From NCBI GenBank assembly GCA_963823675.1, contig CAWGMT010000012.1, positions 1,798,001-1,862,000 on the forward strand: a stretch of DNA of 64,000 nucleotides, given 5' to 3'. The translations under genes were made by a program, and so were the position numbers. Positions 21,162-29,822 of this stretch are shown here, piece by piece (position 1 is the first letter of the stretch; each line of letters begins with the position of its first letter). The stretch comes from CAWGMT01 sp963823675 (GTDB taxonomy: Bacteria; Planctomycetota; Planctomycetia; Isosphaerales; Isosphaeraceae). The notes under the pieces were generated by a model. The model saw only the letters and a program-made list of their open reading frames with translations, had not been told where the DNA came from and ran no database searches.

Positions 21162-21692
21162 TCACCGCTTCCGCTTTTCGTGGCGGCGTTTCCACTTTGC
21201 GAGGCGTTCTGCCGCGGTACGAGGTTGGGGCGGCTTCGCGATCTCAACGCGGATTTTCTCGTTCGAACGTTTTAGCGGCAATCGACTGGTGGCTCGGATC
21301 GGGAACACTCCGGGATCGTTAAGGGGAACCGGAAGGTCCTCCTCACCTTGAAGGAACCATTTCTCATTCATCGCCGCCCAACCTTGCGAGGGTGTATCGA
21401 AGCGCAAGGCCCAGGTCTTGGCGCTTGGTGGCTCGGGATAAACATAAACAACCCACGCTTCGCCACACAAGACTTCGAGGAGTGCGGGCAATTTCCGACC
21501 ATCGGCGAGTATCGCGTCGGCAGCGGTGCAACTGATCTCGTCGTCGATCGTACTCTGATTGTCCGCTGGCCTCAGCGTGGACTCATCCTGACCCGGCATG
21601 CCTTCTTCGTCATACGCGTTTTGCCAGTTCGGAAAACGGTCCAGCAGGCTTGGCGGGGGGCTTTCGCCAGTGAATCGGAAACGTTCCGCCAT
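21162..21692 (-). CDS. Hypothetical protein, soluble, of the repeat-separated array
   Basis: 176 aa, family not recognised. It starts MAERFRFTGESPPPSLLDRF and ends in a basic helix (AERLAKWKRRHEKRKR). No signal peptide or membrane helix. ATG 21692 is chosen over the upstream extension because AGGAGT lies 7 bases before it. It follows a truncated MRLP-type frame (21700-21874) whose hydrophobic N-terminus survives upstream. Gap to the next gene (21071) is about 90 bases. Confidence 0.65.
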   Translation of the reverse strand: MAERFRFTGESPPPSLLDRFPNWQNAYDEEGMPGQDESTLRPADNQSTIDDEISCTAADAILADGRKLPALLEVLCGEAWVVYVYPEPPSAKTWALRFDTPSQGWAAMNEKWFLQGEEDLPVPLNDPGVFPIRATSRLPLKRSNEKIRVEIAKPPQPRTAAERLAKWKRRHEKRKR

Positions 21693-21699
21693 AAGCAAC

Positions 21700-21874
21700 T
21701 CCTGAGTCTTGGCCCCTTGTGGGCGAACGAATGGACTTGCTGACTCTGGACCCAAATGGTGGGGAAGGTGACGATCTCCCAGGGCACGGCCCGTGCCACG
21801 GCCAGGTTTACGGCGGCCAGCGCGATGAGCGTCATCACCTGTCCGATCGTGACCCGCACGTGGGGCAGCCTCAT
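21700..21874 (-). pseudogene. Truncated MRLP-type small membrane protein
   Basis: The frame from ATG 21874 begins MRLPHVRVTIGQVMTLIALA and continues as one hydrophobic helix, the pattern shared with the genes at 23174 and 31095. After about residue 45 it runs into the upstream region and start of the next gene in a different frame and loses coding character. I read it as the surviving N-terminus of a deleted family member. Confidence 0.5.
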
Positions 21875-21904
21875 GACCGCGACCCCAAAGGGTCAGAGTG
21901 GAAC

Positions 21905-21940
21905 CTCTCGTCTCTAGATCACCACTTGCATGCTAGGGAC
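21905..21940 (-). repeat. Array repeat, partial copy 2
   Basis: Contains GTGGTGATCTAGAGACGAG on the minus strand, a degraded form of the family core, just upstream of the truncated MRLP frame at 21874. Confidence 0.45.
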
Positions 21941-22090
21941 AAGCAGGCCGAAAACGATTAGGTAGTCGCGTGGTGGAAACTCGATTTGCACGTTGCACCA
22001 TCACTCTCCGTTTAAGGGAACGACGCGCCCGTCTGGAAATGCGAACCGCTTCTCGACAGTTAGTTGCGGTCCGACCCTGGTGGGTTCACC

Positions 22091-22160
22091 TGTAAAGGCT
22101 GGTTACTAGATCACCGCTTACACATTGTCGAGGAGGGTTGGCCCGAGTGTAAACTCTCAA
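22091..22160 (-). repeat. Array repeat, copy 3
   Basis: On the minus strand: GAGAGTTTACACTCGGGCC, a spacer, then GTGTAAGCGGTGATCTAGTA and CCTTTACAGG. TTACAC/GTGTAA form the inverted pair. It lies just after the stop of the HEAT-repeat gene (22186). Confidence 0.75.
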
Positions 22161-22185
22161 AAATGAACCCAGTTTACGCGCCACC

Positions 22186-22833
22186 CTACTCGCCACGGCG
22201 GCCTGACCACTGCTCATAACGCTTCTCCGCAAGCCGGCGAAGTCGGTCCATGTCCGGCGCCACGTCCCGCATCCGGAAGATTGTCTCGGACACCTGGATG
22301 CGCGTCTCTTCGGTGCCCAGGATGTCATCAAGGGCACGGGCTGCGCACGACGCAGCCGAGTGGCCGTGCATGTCCAGCTCATGGTCGGAATCGACTGCCG
22401 CGAGCAGGGCCGGGATGGCGGCCGGGCTGCCGATACCGCCCAGGGCGTATGCGGCGTTCCCCCGGACCTGGGCATCCGGTTCGCCTCGCAGGACCCGGAT
22501 GAGGGCGGCGACGGCTCGCTCGTCGCCGAAGTCGTGCAGGCAGCCACAGGCGTGCAAGCGGACTGTGACATCGGGGTCCCCGAGCAGGGGCAACACCATG
22601 TCGATCGCCCGTCGGGCGTCCACCCACAGCACGGCCTCACAGGCGGTGCAGCGGACCTCTGGGTCGGGGTCGTCCAGCATCGGGATGAGGAGGGGAAAGA
22701 GGCGGTCGGCACCGGTGGCCCGGAGTTGAGCTACGGCCCAGTCCCGCGCCTCACGGTCCCGGTAGCCGGGTCCGCCGAGCAATGCGAGCCAACCATTCAA
22801 CTGGCTCGCGTCGTCGCCCTGCGCCGTCACCAT
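22186..22833 (-). CDS. HEAT-repeat protein (PBS-lyase-type repeats)
   Basis: 215 aa made of HEAT-like repeats: LIPMLDDPDPEVRCTACEAV, VLPLLGDPDVTVRLHACGCL and ALIRVLRGEPDAQVRGNAAY. Such repeats mediate protein-protein contact; no catalytic domain is present. ATG 22833 (MVTAQGDDASQL) with GAGG 6 bases before it is preferred over the GTG at 22845. It is an array member, with repeat copy 4 upstream and copy 3 downstream. Confidence 0.8.
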   Translation of the reverse strand: MVTAQGDDASQLNGWLALLGGPGYRDREARDWAVAQLRATGADRLFPLLIPMLDDPDPEVRCTACEAVLWVDARRAIDMVLPLLGDPDVTVRLHACGCLHDFGDERAVAALIRVLRGEPDAQVRGNAAYALGGIGSPAAIPALLAAVDSDHELDMHGHSAASCAARALDDILGTEETRIQVSETIFRMRDVAPDMDRLRRLAEKRYEQWSGRRGE

Positions 22834-22864
22834 GCGTCGCCTCACTCCACGGAGCCTGTCCGGG

Positions 22865-22895
22865 TCAACTATTATTCACCGCTTGCGCCCGAAGG
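22865..22895 (-). repeat. Array repeat, short copy 4
   Basis: Minus strand TTCGGGCGCAAGCGGTGAAT then AATAGTTGACC, starting a few bases after the stop codon (22899) of the preceding gene. Only the core and half of the stem are present. Confidence 0.6.
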
Positions 22896-22898
22896 AAT

Positions 22899-23174
22899 TC
22901 ATCTCGGATCAGGCGGATCGGGCTCGACGGGGAGCCAGGGGTAGCGGGCCGCCCGCTCGTACCTGCGAGCCATCGATTCGTGCCATTCAAGAAGACGCCA
23001 GACCTTGTCTTCCATCCCGACCGGCTTGATCCGGGGGAGATGCTTCGGAACCTCGGCCCGATGCCGCACCGCGATCCACCGAAAGCGCTCATGCCGCTCG
23101 AACATCCCGAGCGCGCCGCCCACGACCACCACCGCGACCATCCACCGCCGCGTCGTCATCCGGGGCAATCGCAT
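22899..23174 (-). CDS. MRLP-type small membrane protein
   Basis: 91 aa. It starts MRLPRMTTRRW, has one hydrophobic helix (MVAVVVVGGALGMF), then a charged helical region and the C-terminal motif AARYPWLPVEPDPPDP. The same N- and C-terminal signatures occur in the gene at 30736..31095, so these are paralogues of a lineage-specific family. ATG 23174 is chosen because it gives the shared MRLP start. Likely anchored in the membrane with a short extracytoplasmic or cytoplasmic helix; function unknown. Confidence 0.7.
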   Translation of the reverse strand: MRLPRMTTRRWMVAVVVVGGALGMFERHERFRWIAVRHRAEVPKHLPRIKPVGMEDKVWRLLEWHESMARRYERAARYPWLPVEPDPPDPR

Positions 23175-23204
23175 GGCCTGGGCCTCAGCGATACGGAGTG
23201 GCAA

Positions 23205-23306
23205 GGGTGGATACTAGTTCACCCGTTACACCGCCGAGTTGACGTAAGTCCAAACGCCAGTTCTCGGATTTCGTTGATGCGACGGGGATACTCACCCTTT
23301 ACATAT
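23205..23306 (-). repeat. Array repeat, copy 5 (double core)
   Basis: Two cores in direct order on the minus strand: GTAAAGGGTGAGTATCC near 23285-23302 and GTAACGGGTGAACTAGTATC near 23211-23230, flanking a 50-bp spacer with GACTTACGTCAA. The same double layout occurs at 34418-34512. Confidence 0.7.
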
Positions 23307-23455
23307 CGGACGGTCTTTTCGACCGGGGTTTTGATTGCCAGATGTTCACAAGCCCGACAATGCTCACCCTCGAAGATACCACGACTAATGCAACGACGCA
23401 CCGTGTAAACGATGAGCGGCCCTGGCGGCGAGACCAGCGCAAGGCGCTTGCCCGC

Positions 23456-23965
23456 TCAGTGTGACCGGTCGATGTCTTCGAGCTCGATCTCGTTACCCAA
23501 TATCGGAAGGTCGCCTTGGGGCTGGATTACCTTGCCGGTGAGTTGCTCGAAAGTCTCGATGTCCGACCGGAGCTGATAGTCGTCGTCGATGACGTCCCGG
23601 CGATCGTCCTCGTCATCGGGCAGAAGAGTGTTGATGATCGTCTCGGCGATGTCCGCCACTTCGGCCAGCTTTCTGGCTGGTGCTGGGTCCATGGCCAGCG
23701 AGCGCCGAGCCCGCTCCTCTAAGCGAGCCCAAGCCTTGCGAAGGGCATCCGCGTTTAACTCTTCGGCGCTAGGCGCACCGCTCCGCTTGGGGAAGTAATC
23801 GCCCTGGTGGTACCAAGGGTTCCTGGCGGGCTCCAAAACCTCAGTGTGGACGACTAACTGGTCGCCCAGGTCCCGGATAACGATCCGGTACGGCAGCAGG
23901 CCCGGTTCGTGCACCACCGGCGATGCGGCCACGATCCTTGGTTGCTCAGTGTTCTGGTTCTTCAT
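23456..23965 (-). CDS. Hypothetical acidic protein, possibly phage-derived
   Basis: 169 aa, family not recognised. It contains a beta-rich N-terminal half (LLPYRIVIRDLGDQLVVHTE), a helical middle and a very acidic C-terminus (DEDDRRDVIDDDY, EIELEDIDRSH). ATG 23965 is supported by CCGGAGAAAG 4-8 bases upstream; the longer frame to 24136 has no coding character. It follows the IS630-interrupted gene by 54 bases on the same strand, and the pair looks like a cargo block of phage or plasmid type. Confidence 0.6.
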   Translation of the reverse strand: MKNQNTEQPRIVAASPVVHEPGLLPYRIVIRDLGDQLVVHTEVLEPARNPWYHQGDYFPKRSGAPSAEELNADALRKAWARLEERARRSLAMDPAPARKLAEVADIAETIINTLLPDDEDDRRDVIDDDYQLRSDIETFEQLTGKVIQPQGDLPILGNEIELEDIDRSH

Positions 23966-24220
23966 GTCTTTCTCCGGACTTGTCGGGGAAGCGGGCCGTC
24001 CGTGGCCCTGGTGAACGTTCAGAAGTAACCTTGAGCGAGTGCCTGCTCGGTCGTGACCTCGGCGTTCTTCCACACGTCGAGCAGGAGCTGCCTCACAGTC
24101 GCCGGCTCCTCGACCCAGACATCCCACGCGGCGCACTCCTCGGGCGAGTCGGCTTTGAGCACGTGCTCCTCGCGCTCTTCAGTCATGTTCTCGGGCAGCA
24201 GGCCGCCTCGGGTGGTGCTA

Positions 24221-25510
24221 AGTGGTCCGTTTCACAAATAACGTCGTGGTTGTCGCGTTCCTTTTTCCTACGCAGCAGAAGCTGTTAAAAAGTGCGGCGC
24301 CGCACGTTTTAGCCAGTCCAGCATGTCCTGTCGAGTGAACTTCCACATAAAGGGACGCGGCGTGCGGTTGCTCAATTCCTCGTACAACGCCAAACGCACG
24401 CGAACCGCTTGCAACGTCGCGAAATCGTTCGGTGTCAGCACCTTCCTTTGAATGATCGAAAAGTAGATCTCCACCTGATTCAGCCAACTTGCATGGATCG
24501 GCGTATGCACCAGGATGATTCGCTTGTCATGGCGACGCATACGCTCCACCGACGCCTGGCCGCGATGTGACGAGCCGTTGTCCACGATGAAGAATAAACG
24601 CATCGCCTCCTCGTAGACCTCTTGCTCCAACACCTGATCCACCAGCAAACCAAACGGCTTGATCCCCGTCTTCTTCTCGCATCGGCCCAGCACAATGCCA
24701 CGATGCACATCCCACGCCGCCAAATACTGCAACGCGCCGTTCCGGTCGTACTCCGCTTCGATGCGCCGGGTCTGCTTGGGCTTGGGCGGTGTTTCCTCAT
24801 GACAACGCCCGCGCGCCTGGATGCTCGTCTTTTCATCCATGCTCAGCACATAATCCTTCGGCCCCAACGGCTGGCCTTCCCAATTGCCCACATACAAATC
24901 GAGAATCGGCCCGGCCTTCTCGGCGAACCGCGGATCCTTCGCAAAAAGCCAATGCTCATACTGCCAGGGCTTGATGGCCGCCTCATGCAGCATCCGCCAC
25001 ACAGTACTTCGGCTGATCTTTTTGCCCAACGTTGTTTGCGCCCGTCGCACCAGATCGGCAAGCGACTGCCTGCTCAGAGGTTCTTCGGTTTCGGCGATCA
25101 CTTCACACGCCAGGGCATGTATCAACGCTTGATCCAGAGGGGGAAAAAGCGGGCTTGCGTCCACGCCCAGGCAGATCCTCGACGGAAAAATCGCCGTTGG
25201 CCCAGCGACTTCGCCAACGTTGTACCTGGCGAGGTGAAAGGCCGACGGCCTCAGCAGCGTCCTCGTTTCGCAGGCTAGGCTGCTCATGAAAGAGCAACAC
25301 AAGGCGATAACGCTGAACGATCTGTACCGCAACGGTACGCCTTCGAACGGTGTCGAGTGCGTCTTGCAGGAAATCGTCCGGGAAAGTACAACGAGCGGGC
25401 ACCGAACCTGGCATAGCGGCTTCCTTTCCTTGCCGGGCTTTTTTTCCGGGATTCACCTCCTTATACCAAGAGTCTATCCCAACCACGACGTTATTTGTGA
25501 AACGGACCAC
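24221..25510 (-). mobile_element. IS630-family insertion sequence
   Basis: 1290-bp element with nearly perfect terminal inverted repeats of about 30 bp: left AGTGGTCCGTTTCACAAATA, right the complement offset by one base. It is flanked by TA at 24219-24220 and 25511-25512, the target duplication expected for IS630/Tc1 elements. It carries one transposase in two overlapping frames. Confidence 0.93.
24268..25414 (-). CDS. IS630 transposase (OrfA/OrfB with a +1 frame change)
   Basis: DDE transposase. The N-terminal helix-turn-helix (DAAEAVGLSPRQVQRWRSRW) is in the frame from ATG 25414 (GGAAAGGAAG upstream); that frame stays open to 25103. The catalytic part is in the second frame, open from 25332 to 24268: D in VLSMDEKTS, D in FFIVDNGSSHRG, E in NQVEIYFSII. 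The frames join at GCTTTTTCCCCC (about 25139-25150), where GRGRKPAFSP passes into LDQALIHALAC. Programmed frameshifting is known in IS630 elements, so this may be genuine and not an indel. The terminal repeats and TA duplication are intact, which fits recent activity. Confidence 0.88.
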
Positions 25511-26002
25511 TAAGTTGGGACTTCCGAATCACCGTGGTGTAGTGCTGGTCCTCACGCCGCGGTGGGTCATTCCGCCAGCACTTGGCCAGCGCAATCCCCT
25601 CGCCATTCGCGTACTGAGCGCAAACGTGGGCACCGCCATACTGAGCGGCGGGATTGCCCACCGACAGCCAAACGACCTGGTGCTCAGAGTCGTAGTCGCG
25701 GATGACCACGTAGACGCTGTTGCGGTACGTGCTTTTCTTGGGAGCACACCACCGCCCGGCCTTGTTGGTCGTCCTGACGGTCCTATAGCCCTTGCCAGAT
25801 GCACGCTCGACCTGGAGCCTGCACTTACCACGCTCCCGGCGCCCGATGGGGTAGTCATCGATCGTAGCATCGCGGCAGAGGTCGTTGCGCTGGACCAGGT
25901 CCCGCACGTTGGCAAACGTCTCGCGGATATGGTCGTGAGTCGGGATCTTCGTTTCCATGCGTTCTTCCTTTCTCGAAGGGGCAACCGGAAAAGTCAGGGA
26001 AC

Positions 26003-26025
26003 AAAAAAACCCAGCGGATGCTGGG
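26003..26025 (-). terminator. Rho-independent terminator
   Basis: Minus strand CCCAGC-ATCC-GCTGGG followed by seven T. It lies 40 bases after the stop of 26066..26302, between that gene and the IS-interrupted gene, and so ends the upstream transcript. Confidence 0.85.
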
Positions 26026-26065
26026 ATACGGGGTCGGAACGCTTCGGTTACTCGACTGCGCAGAA

Positions 26066-26302
26066 TCAGTCATCGTGCCTGGCGACAAGGTGACCGTAGC
26101 GCTTGCGCATCTCCGGCGTCTCAAGCGAGTAGAAACGCCGTCGATGGCTGAGCCAGTTGCGGACGTAGGCACAGTCGCGTCGCAACCGAATCTGATAGTC
26201 CGGGTCCAGCTTGCGCCGGCCCGAGTCGGGGATGCCGGCCTTGCGGTTGATCGCCATGTTGACGATGTACGCGAGCCAGCGCCGTGTTTCGTCGCGGTCC
26301 AT
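26066..26302 (-). CDS. Small hypothetical protein, possibly phage-derived
   Basis: 78 aa, not recognised. Strongly basic and helical (MDRDETRRWLAYIVNMAINR, RRDCAYVRNWLSHRRRFYSL). The start is taken at ATG 26302; an ATG at 26317 in the same frame is possible. A clear terminator follows its stop. It is oriented with the IS-interrupted gene and 23456..23965, and the three may be remnants of one mobile cargo block. Confidence 0.55.
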   Translation of the reverse strand: MDRDETRRWLAYIVNMAINRKAGIPDSGRRKLDPDYQIRLRRDCAYVRNWLSHRRRFYSLETPEMRKRYGHLVARHDD

Positions 26303-26443
26303 GGTCTGCCCCAGCACCGAAAGGCTGGGACATGCAGTGCAGCATTGATTTCGGTCATCCGACTCGGCAAACTGCGTGGATCAGTGAAGAGAGTGCTTTG
26401 GAATCGGCTAATTCGCTCGATGATAACCCTGGGAGACCGCATC

Positions 26444-26539
26444 GTGACCATCGCACGAGCGCATCTGATAGAACCCTCAGTCACACGCTGGTACCACTGC
26501 GTCACCCGTTGCGTGCGGCGGGCATTCTTGCTCGGATGA
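26444..26539 (+). pseudogene. N-terminal remnant of a REP-associated tyrosine transposase (RAYT)
   Basis: GTG 26444 (GGGAG 8 bases upstream) begins a 31-codon frame ending in TGA. Its residues EPSVTRWYHCVTRCVRRAFL match the conserved beginning of planctomycete RAYT (Y1_Tnp) proteins, including the YHC-TR segment. After the RRAFLLG segment the family sequence is lost. The matching C-terminal part reappears at 29241, beyond the serine recombinase. Confidence 0.7.
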
Positions 26540-26540
26540 A

Positions 26541-26666
26541 ATGCCTGAAGGAACCACTCTCACGACTGGCGAACCGCGAGGAAAAGGTCCGGGGAGCATT
26601 TTTGAAGGGCGGTTCATACTGCCTCCATTCTCCTTGTTTGACGATGACGATTGGGAAGAATACTGA
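26541..26666 (+). CDS. Possible 41-aa frame, perhaps a truncated protein
   Basis: ATG 26541 opens a clean 41-codon frame with GEPRGKGPGSIFEGRF, then a hydrophobic/Pro patch (ILPPFSLF) and an acidic end (DDDDWEEY). It starts right after the RAYT fragment and has only a weak GGATG upstream. The LPPFS segment weakly recalls the start of phage DNA-modification or ParB-like proteins; this is a guess from pattern only. Confidence 0.25.
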   Translation: MPEGTTLTTGEPRGKGPGSIFEGRFILPPFSLFDDDDWEEY

Positions 26667-26762
26667 CGGTTTGGCGCTGGCACGAAGCAGTGTCGGCTTG
26701 GTGCAATCGTTGGCGGCGTAGATGCTGCCAGGCGCTATGCCAGTTTATCGGCCGCTCGGGGT

Positions 26763-28949
26763 TCAGACTCGCTCCCGATCGATTTCTGGGGGATAGTGGC
26801 GACCTCGGCAGCTCAACGCGGCACGGCGTTCGAGCTGTTTCAATTCTTGTTCGTCGGCGTGAAGAATCCACGTCCCGCCAAACGGCCGCGCGATTGCCCG
26901 CACCCAGCCGCACCGTACCCAGTCTTTGAGCTTCTTCACCGGGATCTTCAGTCGTGCAGCCAGTGCGTCCGCCGACCATTCCGGTCGTTTGAGACTGATT
27001 GTGTCTCTCCCGCGGACACGGGCATTGCGCCCCCACAGATATCGAACCACGTCGGCCGTGAATGCGCCACGTTGTTTGGGCGTCTGGAACCCCTCGGCGT
27101 TGAGCTGCGCCGCGATTTTGGGTGACCGCCAACCGGCCCCGCGCAGCTCGGCGACTCGATCGCACAAGCGGTCAAAATCGTCGAGTTGTTTATAGGCCAA
27201 GGCGGGACGCCGGAGATCGTGGCGGCTCTCGAAGCCGCCTGCCCATTGAATCAACACGTCAACCTTCTGCCCCGTTCGGCTCGCGGCAATCGCCACGCGC
27301 TCGATCAGGCAACGCACGATCTCCTGCCTCTGACGTGCGGTCGTTTCCGGCGCGTCCCACAGCGCGGGGATGTCGCGGCTCAACTCTTGCAATGAGAGGC
27401 GTTCGGTGGCAGTCAGCTCGATCGGCTTCTCGCGCTGAAACTTCTCGAGGGTGTCGGCCGCGGCGCGCCGTTGCCGCAGTGCGGCCTCCCAACGTGCTTC
27501 CAGGGTTCGGGCCACCAGCCGATTCTCTGGCTCGACCGCGTGGTATTGGCGCTCAGCGCGGTTGGCTTCATACGTTGCGCGTTCCAAATTCTGTCGCAGT
27601 TGCAGAGCTTGCTGCTGCCGCTCTCGGCTCGTGTGCTCGATGGCACTCAAGCTCAGTTCGATGCCCGCCGGCGAAAGCGCTTGCAAGAGCTGCTGCGCCA
27701 CCAGATCGTCGACTGTCCGGGCGGGTAGCCCGCTGCACACATCGTCGGTTGGGGCGAACCGCGCGGCTCGCGAGCAGCAGTAGCGGCCGAGCGGCATCGA
27801 TTGATAACTGACATACATCTTGCGGCCGCAACGGCCACAGTATACGAGGCCGGCCAAGAGCGCGGAACCGCCACCGGGTGCGCCTTTGGTCGTCGGGCGC
27901 CTCCGGTTTTGGTGCAATTGTCGCTGGTTGGCCAGATACTGGTCCCAAGTGATGTAGGCGGGCGCGCGGTCGTGCAAGAGGACGGTCCATTCCGCCGACG
28001 CGCGGTGCCGGCGGCGGCGGCGTGTTATCCCACCGGCGGGATCGACGTGGGTCTGAGTCTGGCGGCGTCCCCACGAGTAGGCGCCGGCATAGAGCGGATG
28101 GTGCAGCGCCGTTTGCACGATCGTCGCCGTGGCGACGCGCCAACTGAGCAGGCCGCTGCCGTCGCGCAGTGGCAGTTTCACGTCGTCTCGTCGCAACTCC
28201 CGCACCACAGCGTAAGCGCTGCCGACTCTCTGGAACGCGTCGAACAGCCGTCGCACCGTGCCGCGCACTTGTTCGTCGGGATCGAGCGCGACAGTGCCGT
28301 CTGGCTGGAGCACATAGCCCCAGGGCACGGAGTGAAACAACTCGCCGCGCTGGGCCTTGTTTCTCCGACCGCGTTCCAGCCGTACCTTCATGATATGGAT
28401 CTCCATCTCACTCATGATGCCTTTCATGCCCAGAATCAAGCGATCGTTGATGTCACTCGGATCGTAGACGCCGTCCTCGTCGGCCAAGAGCACGTCGCAG
28501 ACGGCACAGAGATCGAAGAGGTTGTGCCAGTCGCGGCTGTTGCGCGCCAGGCGGCTGATCTCTAGGGCCAGCACCAAACCCACGCGGTTCTGCGCGATGT
28601 CGGCGAGCAACCGTTGAAACCCGAGCCGGTTTTCCGAGCCGCTTCCGCTGAGGCCCAAGTCTTCGTCAATCACCAGAATGCTCGGCGCGGGCCAACCCAA
28701 TGCCGCAGCACGCTGTCGCAACGCGTACTGGCGCGCCAGCGATTCGCCGTGTTCGATGACCTGGTGCGGAGTGGACTGCCGCACGTATACGGCGGCTTGA
28801 CGTTCCAAGTGGCATGGCCTCGCTTTCGACGAGCACCATCCGCCATTGCTGGGCAGCGCCCCGGACGTGCTGGAGTTTGTCACGGTCAACGCCGTGCCCG
28901 CGCTGGGAGCATCGTGGGCGGGAACAGGGAGCCGTTCACTGGCGATCAT
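26763..28949 (-). CDS. Large serine recombinase
   Basis: 728 aa. The resolvase domain (residues about 50-200) has the nucleophile in AAVYVRQSTPHQV and the ISRLARNSRDW and GLVLALEISRLAR core. A Recombinase domain follows (VPWGYVLQPDG, LHHPLYAGAYSWGRRQT), then a zinc ribbon (GLVYCGRCGRKMYV) and a coiled-coil-rich C-terminus with a second helix-turn-helix near the end. Intact frame. It overlaps the small upstream frame 28936..29175 by 14 bases. It sits between the N- and C-terminal remnants of a RAYT gene, which suggests that it entered that locus. Attachment sites could not be placed. Confidence 0.93.
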   Translation of the reverse strand: MIASERLPVPAHDAPSAGTALTVTNSSTSGALPSNGGWCSSKARPCHLERQAAVYVRQSTPHQVIEHGESLARQYALRQRAAALGWPAPSILVIDEDLGLSGSGSENRLGFQRLLADIAQNRVGLVLALEISRLARNSRDWHNLFDLCAVCDVLLADEDGVYDPSDINDRLILGMKGIMSEMEIHIMKVRLERGRRNKAQRGELFHSVPWGYVLQPDGTVALDPDEQVRGTVRRLFDAFQRVGSAYAVVRELRRDDVKLPLRDGSGLLSWRVATATIVQTALHHPLYAGAYSWGRRQTQTHVDPAGGITRRRRRHRASAEWTVLLHDRAPAYITWDQYLANQRQLHQNRRRPTTKGAPGGGSALLAGLVYCGRCGRKMYVSYQSMPLGRYCCSRAARFAPTDDVCSGLPARTVDDLVAQQLLQALSPAGIELSLSAIEHTSRERQQQALQLRQNLERATYEANRAERQYHAVEPENRLVARTLEARWEAALRQRRAAADTLEKFQREKPIELTATERLSLQELSRDIPALWDAPETTARQRQEIVRCLIERVAIAASRTGQKVDVLIQWAGGFESRHDLRRPALAYKQLDDFDRLCDRVAELRGAGWRSPKIAAQLNAEGFQTPKQRGAFTADVVRYLWGRNARVRGRDTISLKRPEWSADALAARLKIPVKKLKDWVRCGWVRAIARPFGGTWILHADEQELKQLERRAALSCRGRHYPPEIDRERV

Positions 28950-29175
28950 CGCGCACCTCCTTTCGCTCGAGGTGATGGGCGACGATCTGCGCCAGGCAGC
29001 GCAGCGTCTTGCGCCGGGCGCTCCCCGGCAACACTGCCCAAAGACGTGTCAGCTCGGCCCGTTTCGCCAACAAAATGCGCGGGGGGGACGCTGGCTGGGT
29101 TGTCGATGAACACGACTCTCCTCCCTGATTGAGCTCTTCCTGACGCTGCCGTCGCCACACGGCGAGTTTCTGCAA
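28936..29175 (-). CDS. Small accessory frame upstream of the serine recombinase
   Basis: 79 aa, basic, with a helical C-terminal half (LTRLWAVLPGSARRKTLRCL, AQIVAHHLERKEVRDD). It overlaps the recombinase start by 14 bases, so the two are probably translated together. The first half has two alternative frames of similar quality, and a frame break near 29080 is possible. Role unknown; position suggests a partner or regulator of the recombinase. Confidence 0.5.
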   Translation of the reverse strand: MQKLAVWRRQRQEELNQGGESCSSTTQPASPPRILLAKRAELTRLWAVLPGSARRKTLRCLAQIVAHHLERKEVRDDRQ

Positions 29176-29240
29176 AGCGCCGAGCGAGACGATTACCCGA
29201 TCGGCCTCAGATCGGCAAGCTGTGAATTCAGGGGTATTGT

Positions 29241-29822
29241 GTTCGGCCTTTCTTTGAGGGACGCTTCAAGAGCGTCGCCATCCTCGATGAAGAATCGCTT
29301 TTGGCGACCTGCGCCTATATTGATCTCAACCCGGTGGCGGCGGGGATTGCCGAGGTTCCGGAGGCGAGTGCACACACCTCGATCAAGGAGCGCGTCGATC
29401 ACGTCAACGCCCAGGGCCGGACCGAGGACCTGAAAGCGGCCCAGAGCGGCAGCGTTGCCGGATCGAACGCATCGGCAGGGCTGGAGGAATCGCACTGGCT
29501 CTGTCCGATTGAGGACCGGCGCCGGCTGGATTCGGCGCGGGAAGGGATGCTGGAAGGCTTCGCGCTGGGCAGTTACCTGCTTCTGGTCGATTACACCGGG
29601 CGGTTGTTCCGTGAGGGCAAAGCCGCGATCTCGCGTGAGGTAGCGGCTGTTTTCGAGCGAATCGGGACGACGGCTGTGACCTGGCAAGCACGGCTGGAAA
29701 AACTGAGCAAGGGCCGTCTGCTGGGTCGCTTCTTCGCAGCCAGTCGGCAGCGACTCAGAGAAGTCGCCCAGCGTCTTGGCCTGCGCCGCGTGCCGAACCT
29801 GGGCGGGTGCCCAGCACCGTAA
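29241..29822 (+). pseudogene. C-terminal remnant of RAYT transposase, copy 1
   Basis: In-frame sequence with no start of its own, beginning RPFFEGRFKSVAILDEESLL and continuing ATCAYIDLNPVAAGIAEVPE, the conserved core next to the catalytic region in planctomycete RAYTs. The rest (LCPIEDRRRLDSAREGMLEG, REVAQRLGLRRVPNLGGCP) is the family C-terminus. A stop lies upstream at 29223. The two other C-terminal remnants are at 35401 and 42069. Confidence 0.78.

Larger units (their letters stand above)
24019..25958 (-). pseudogene. Hypothetical gene interrupted by an IS630 element
   Basis: The gene starts at ATG 25958 (GAAAGGAAG upstream) and runs METKIPTHDHIRETFANVRD... to IRKSQL at 25513, where the IS630 element begins. 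After removing the element and one TA, the same frame continues STTRGGLLPENMTEER... to the stop at 24019. The rejoined reading frame is 648 nt (215 aa) with no internal stop, so this is a simple insertion into one gene. The 55-aa piece from ATG 24186 could be translated alone. Middle residues include WRNDPPRRED and Cys-containing segments; the family is not recognised. Neighbours suggest a phage-like origin. Confidence 0.8.
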
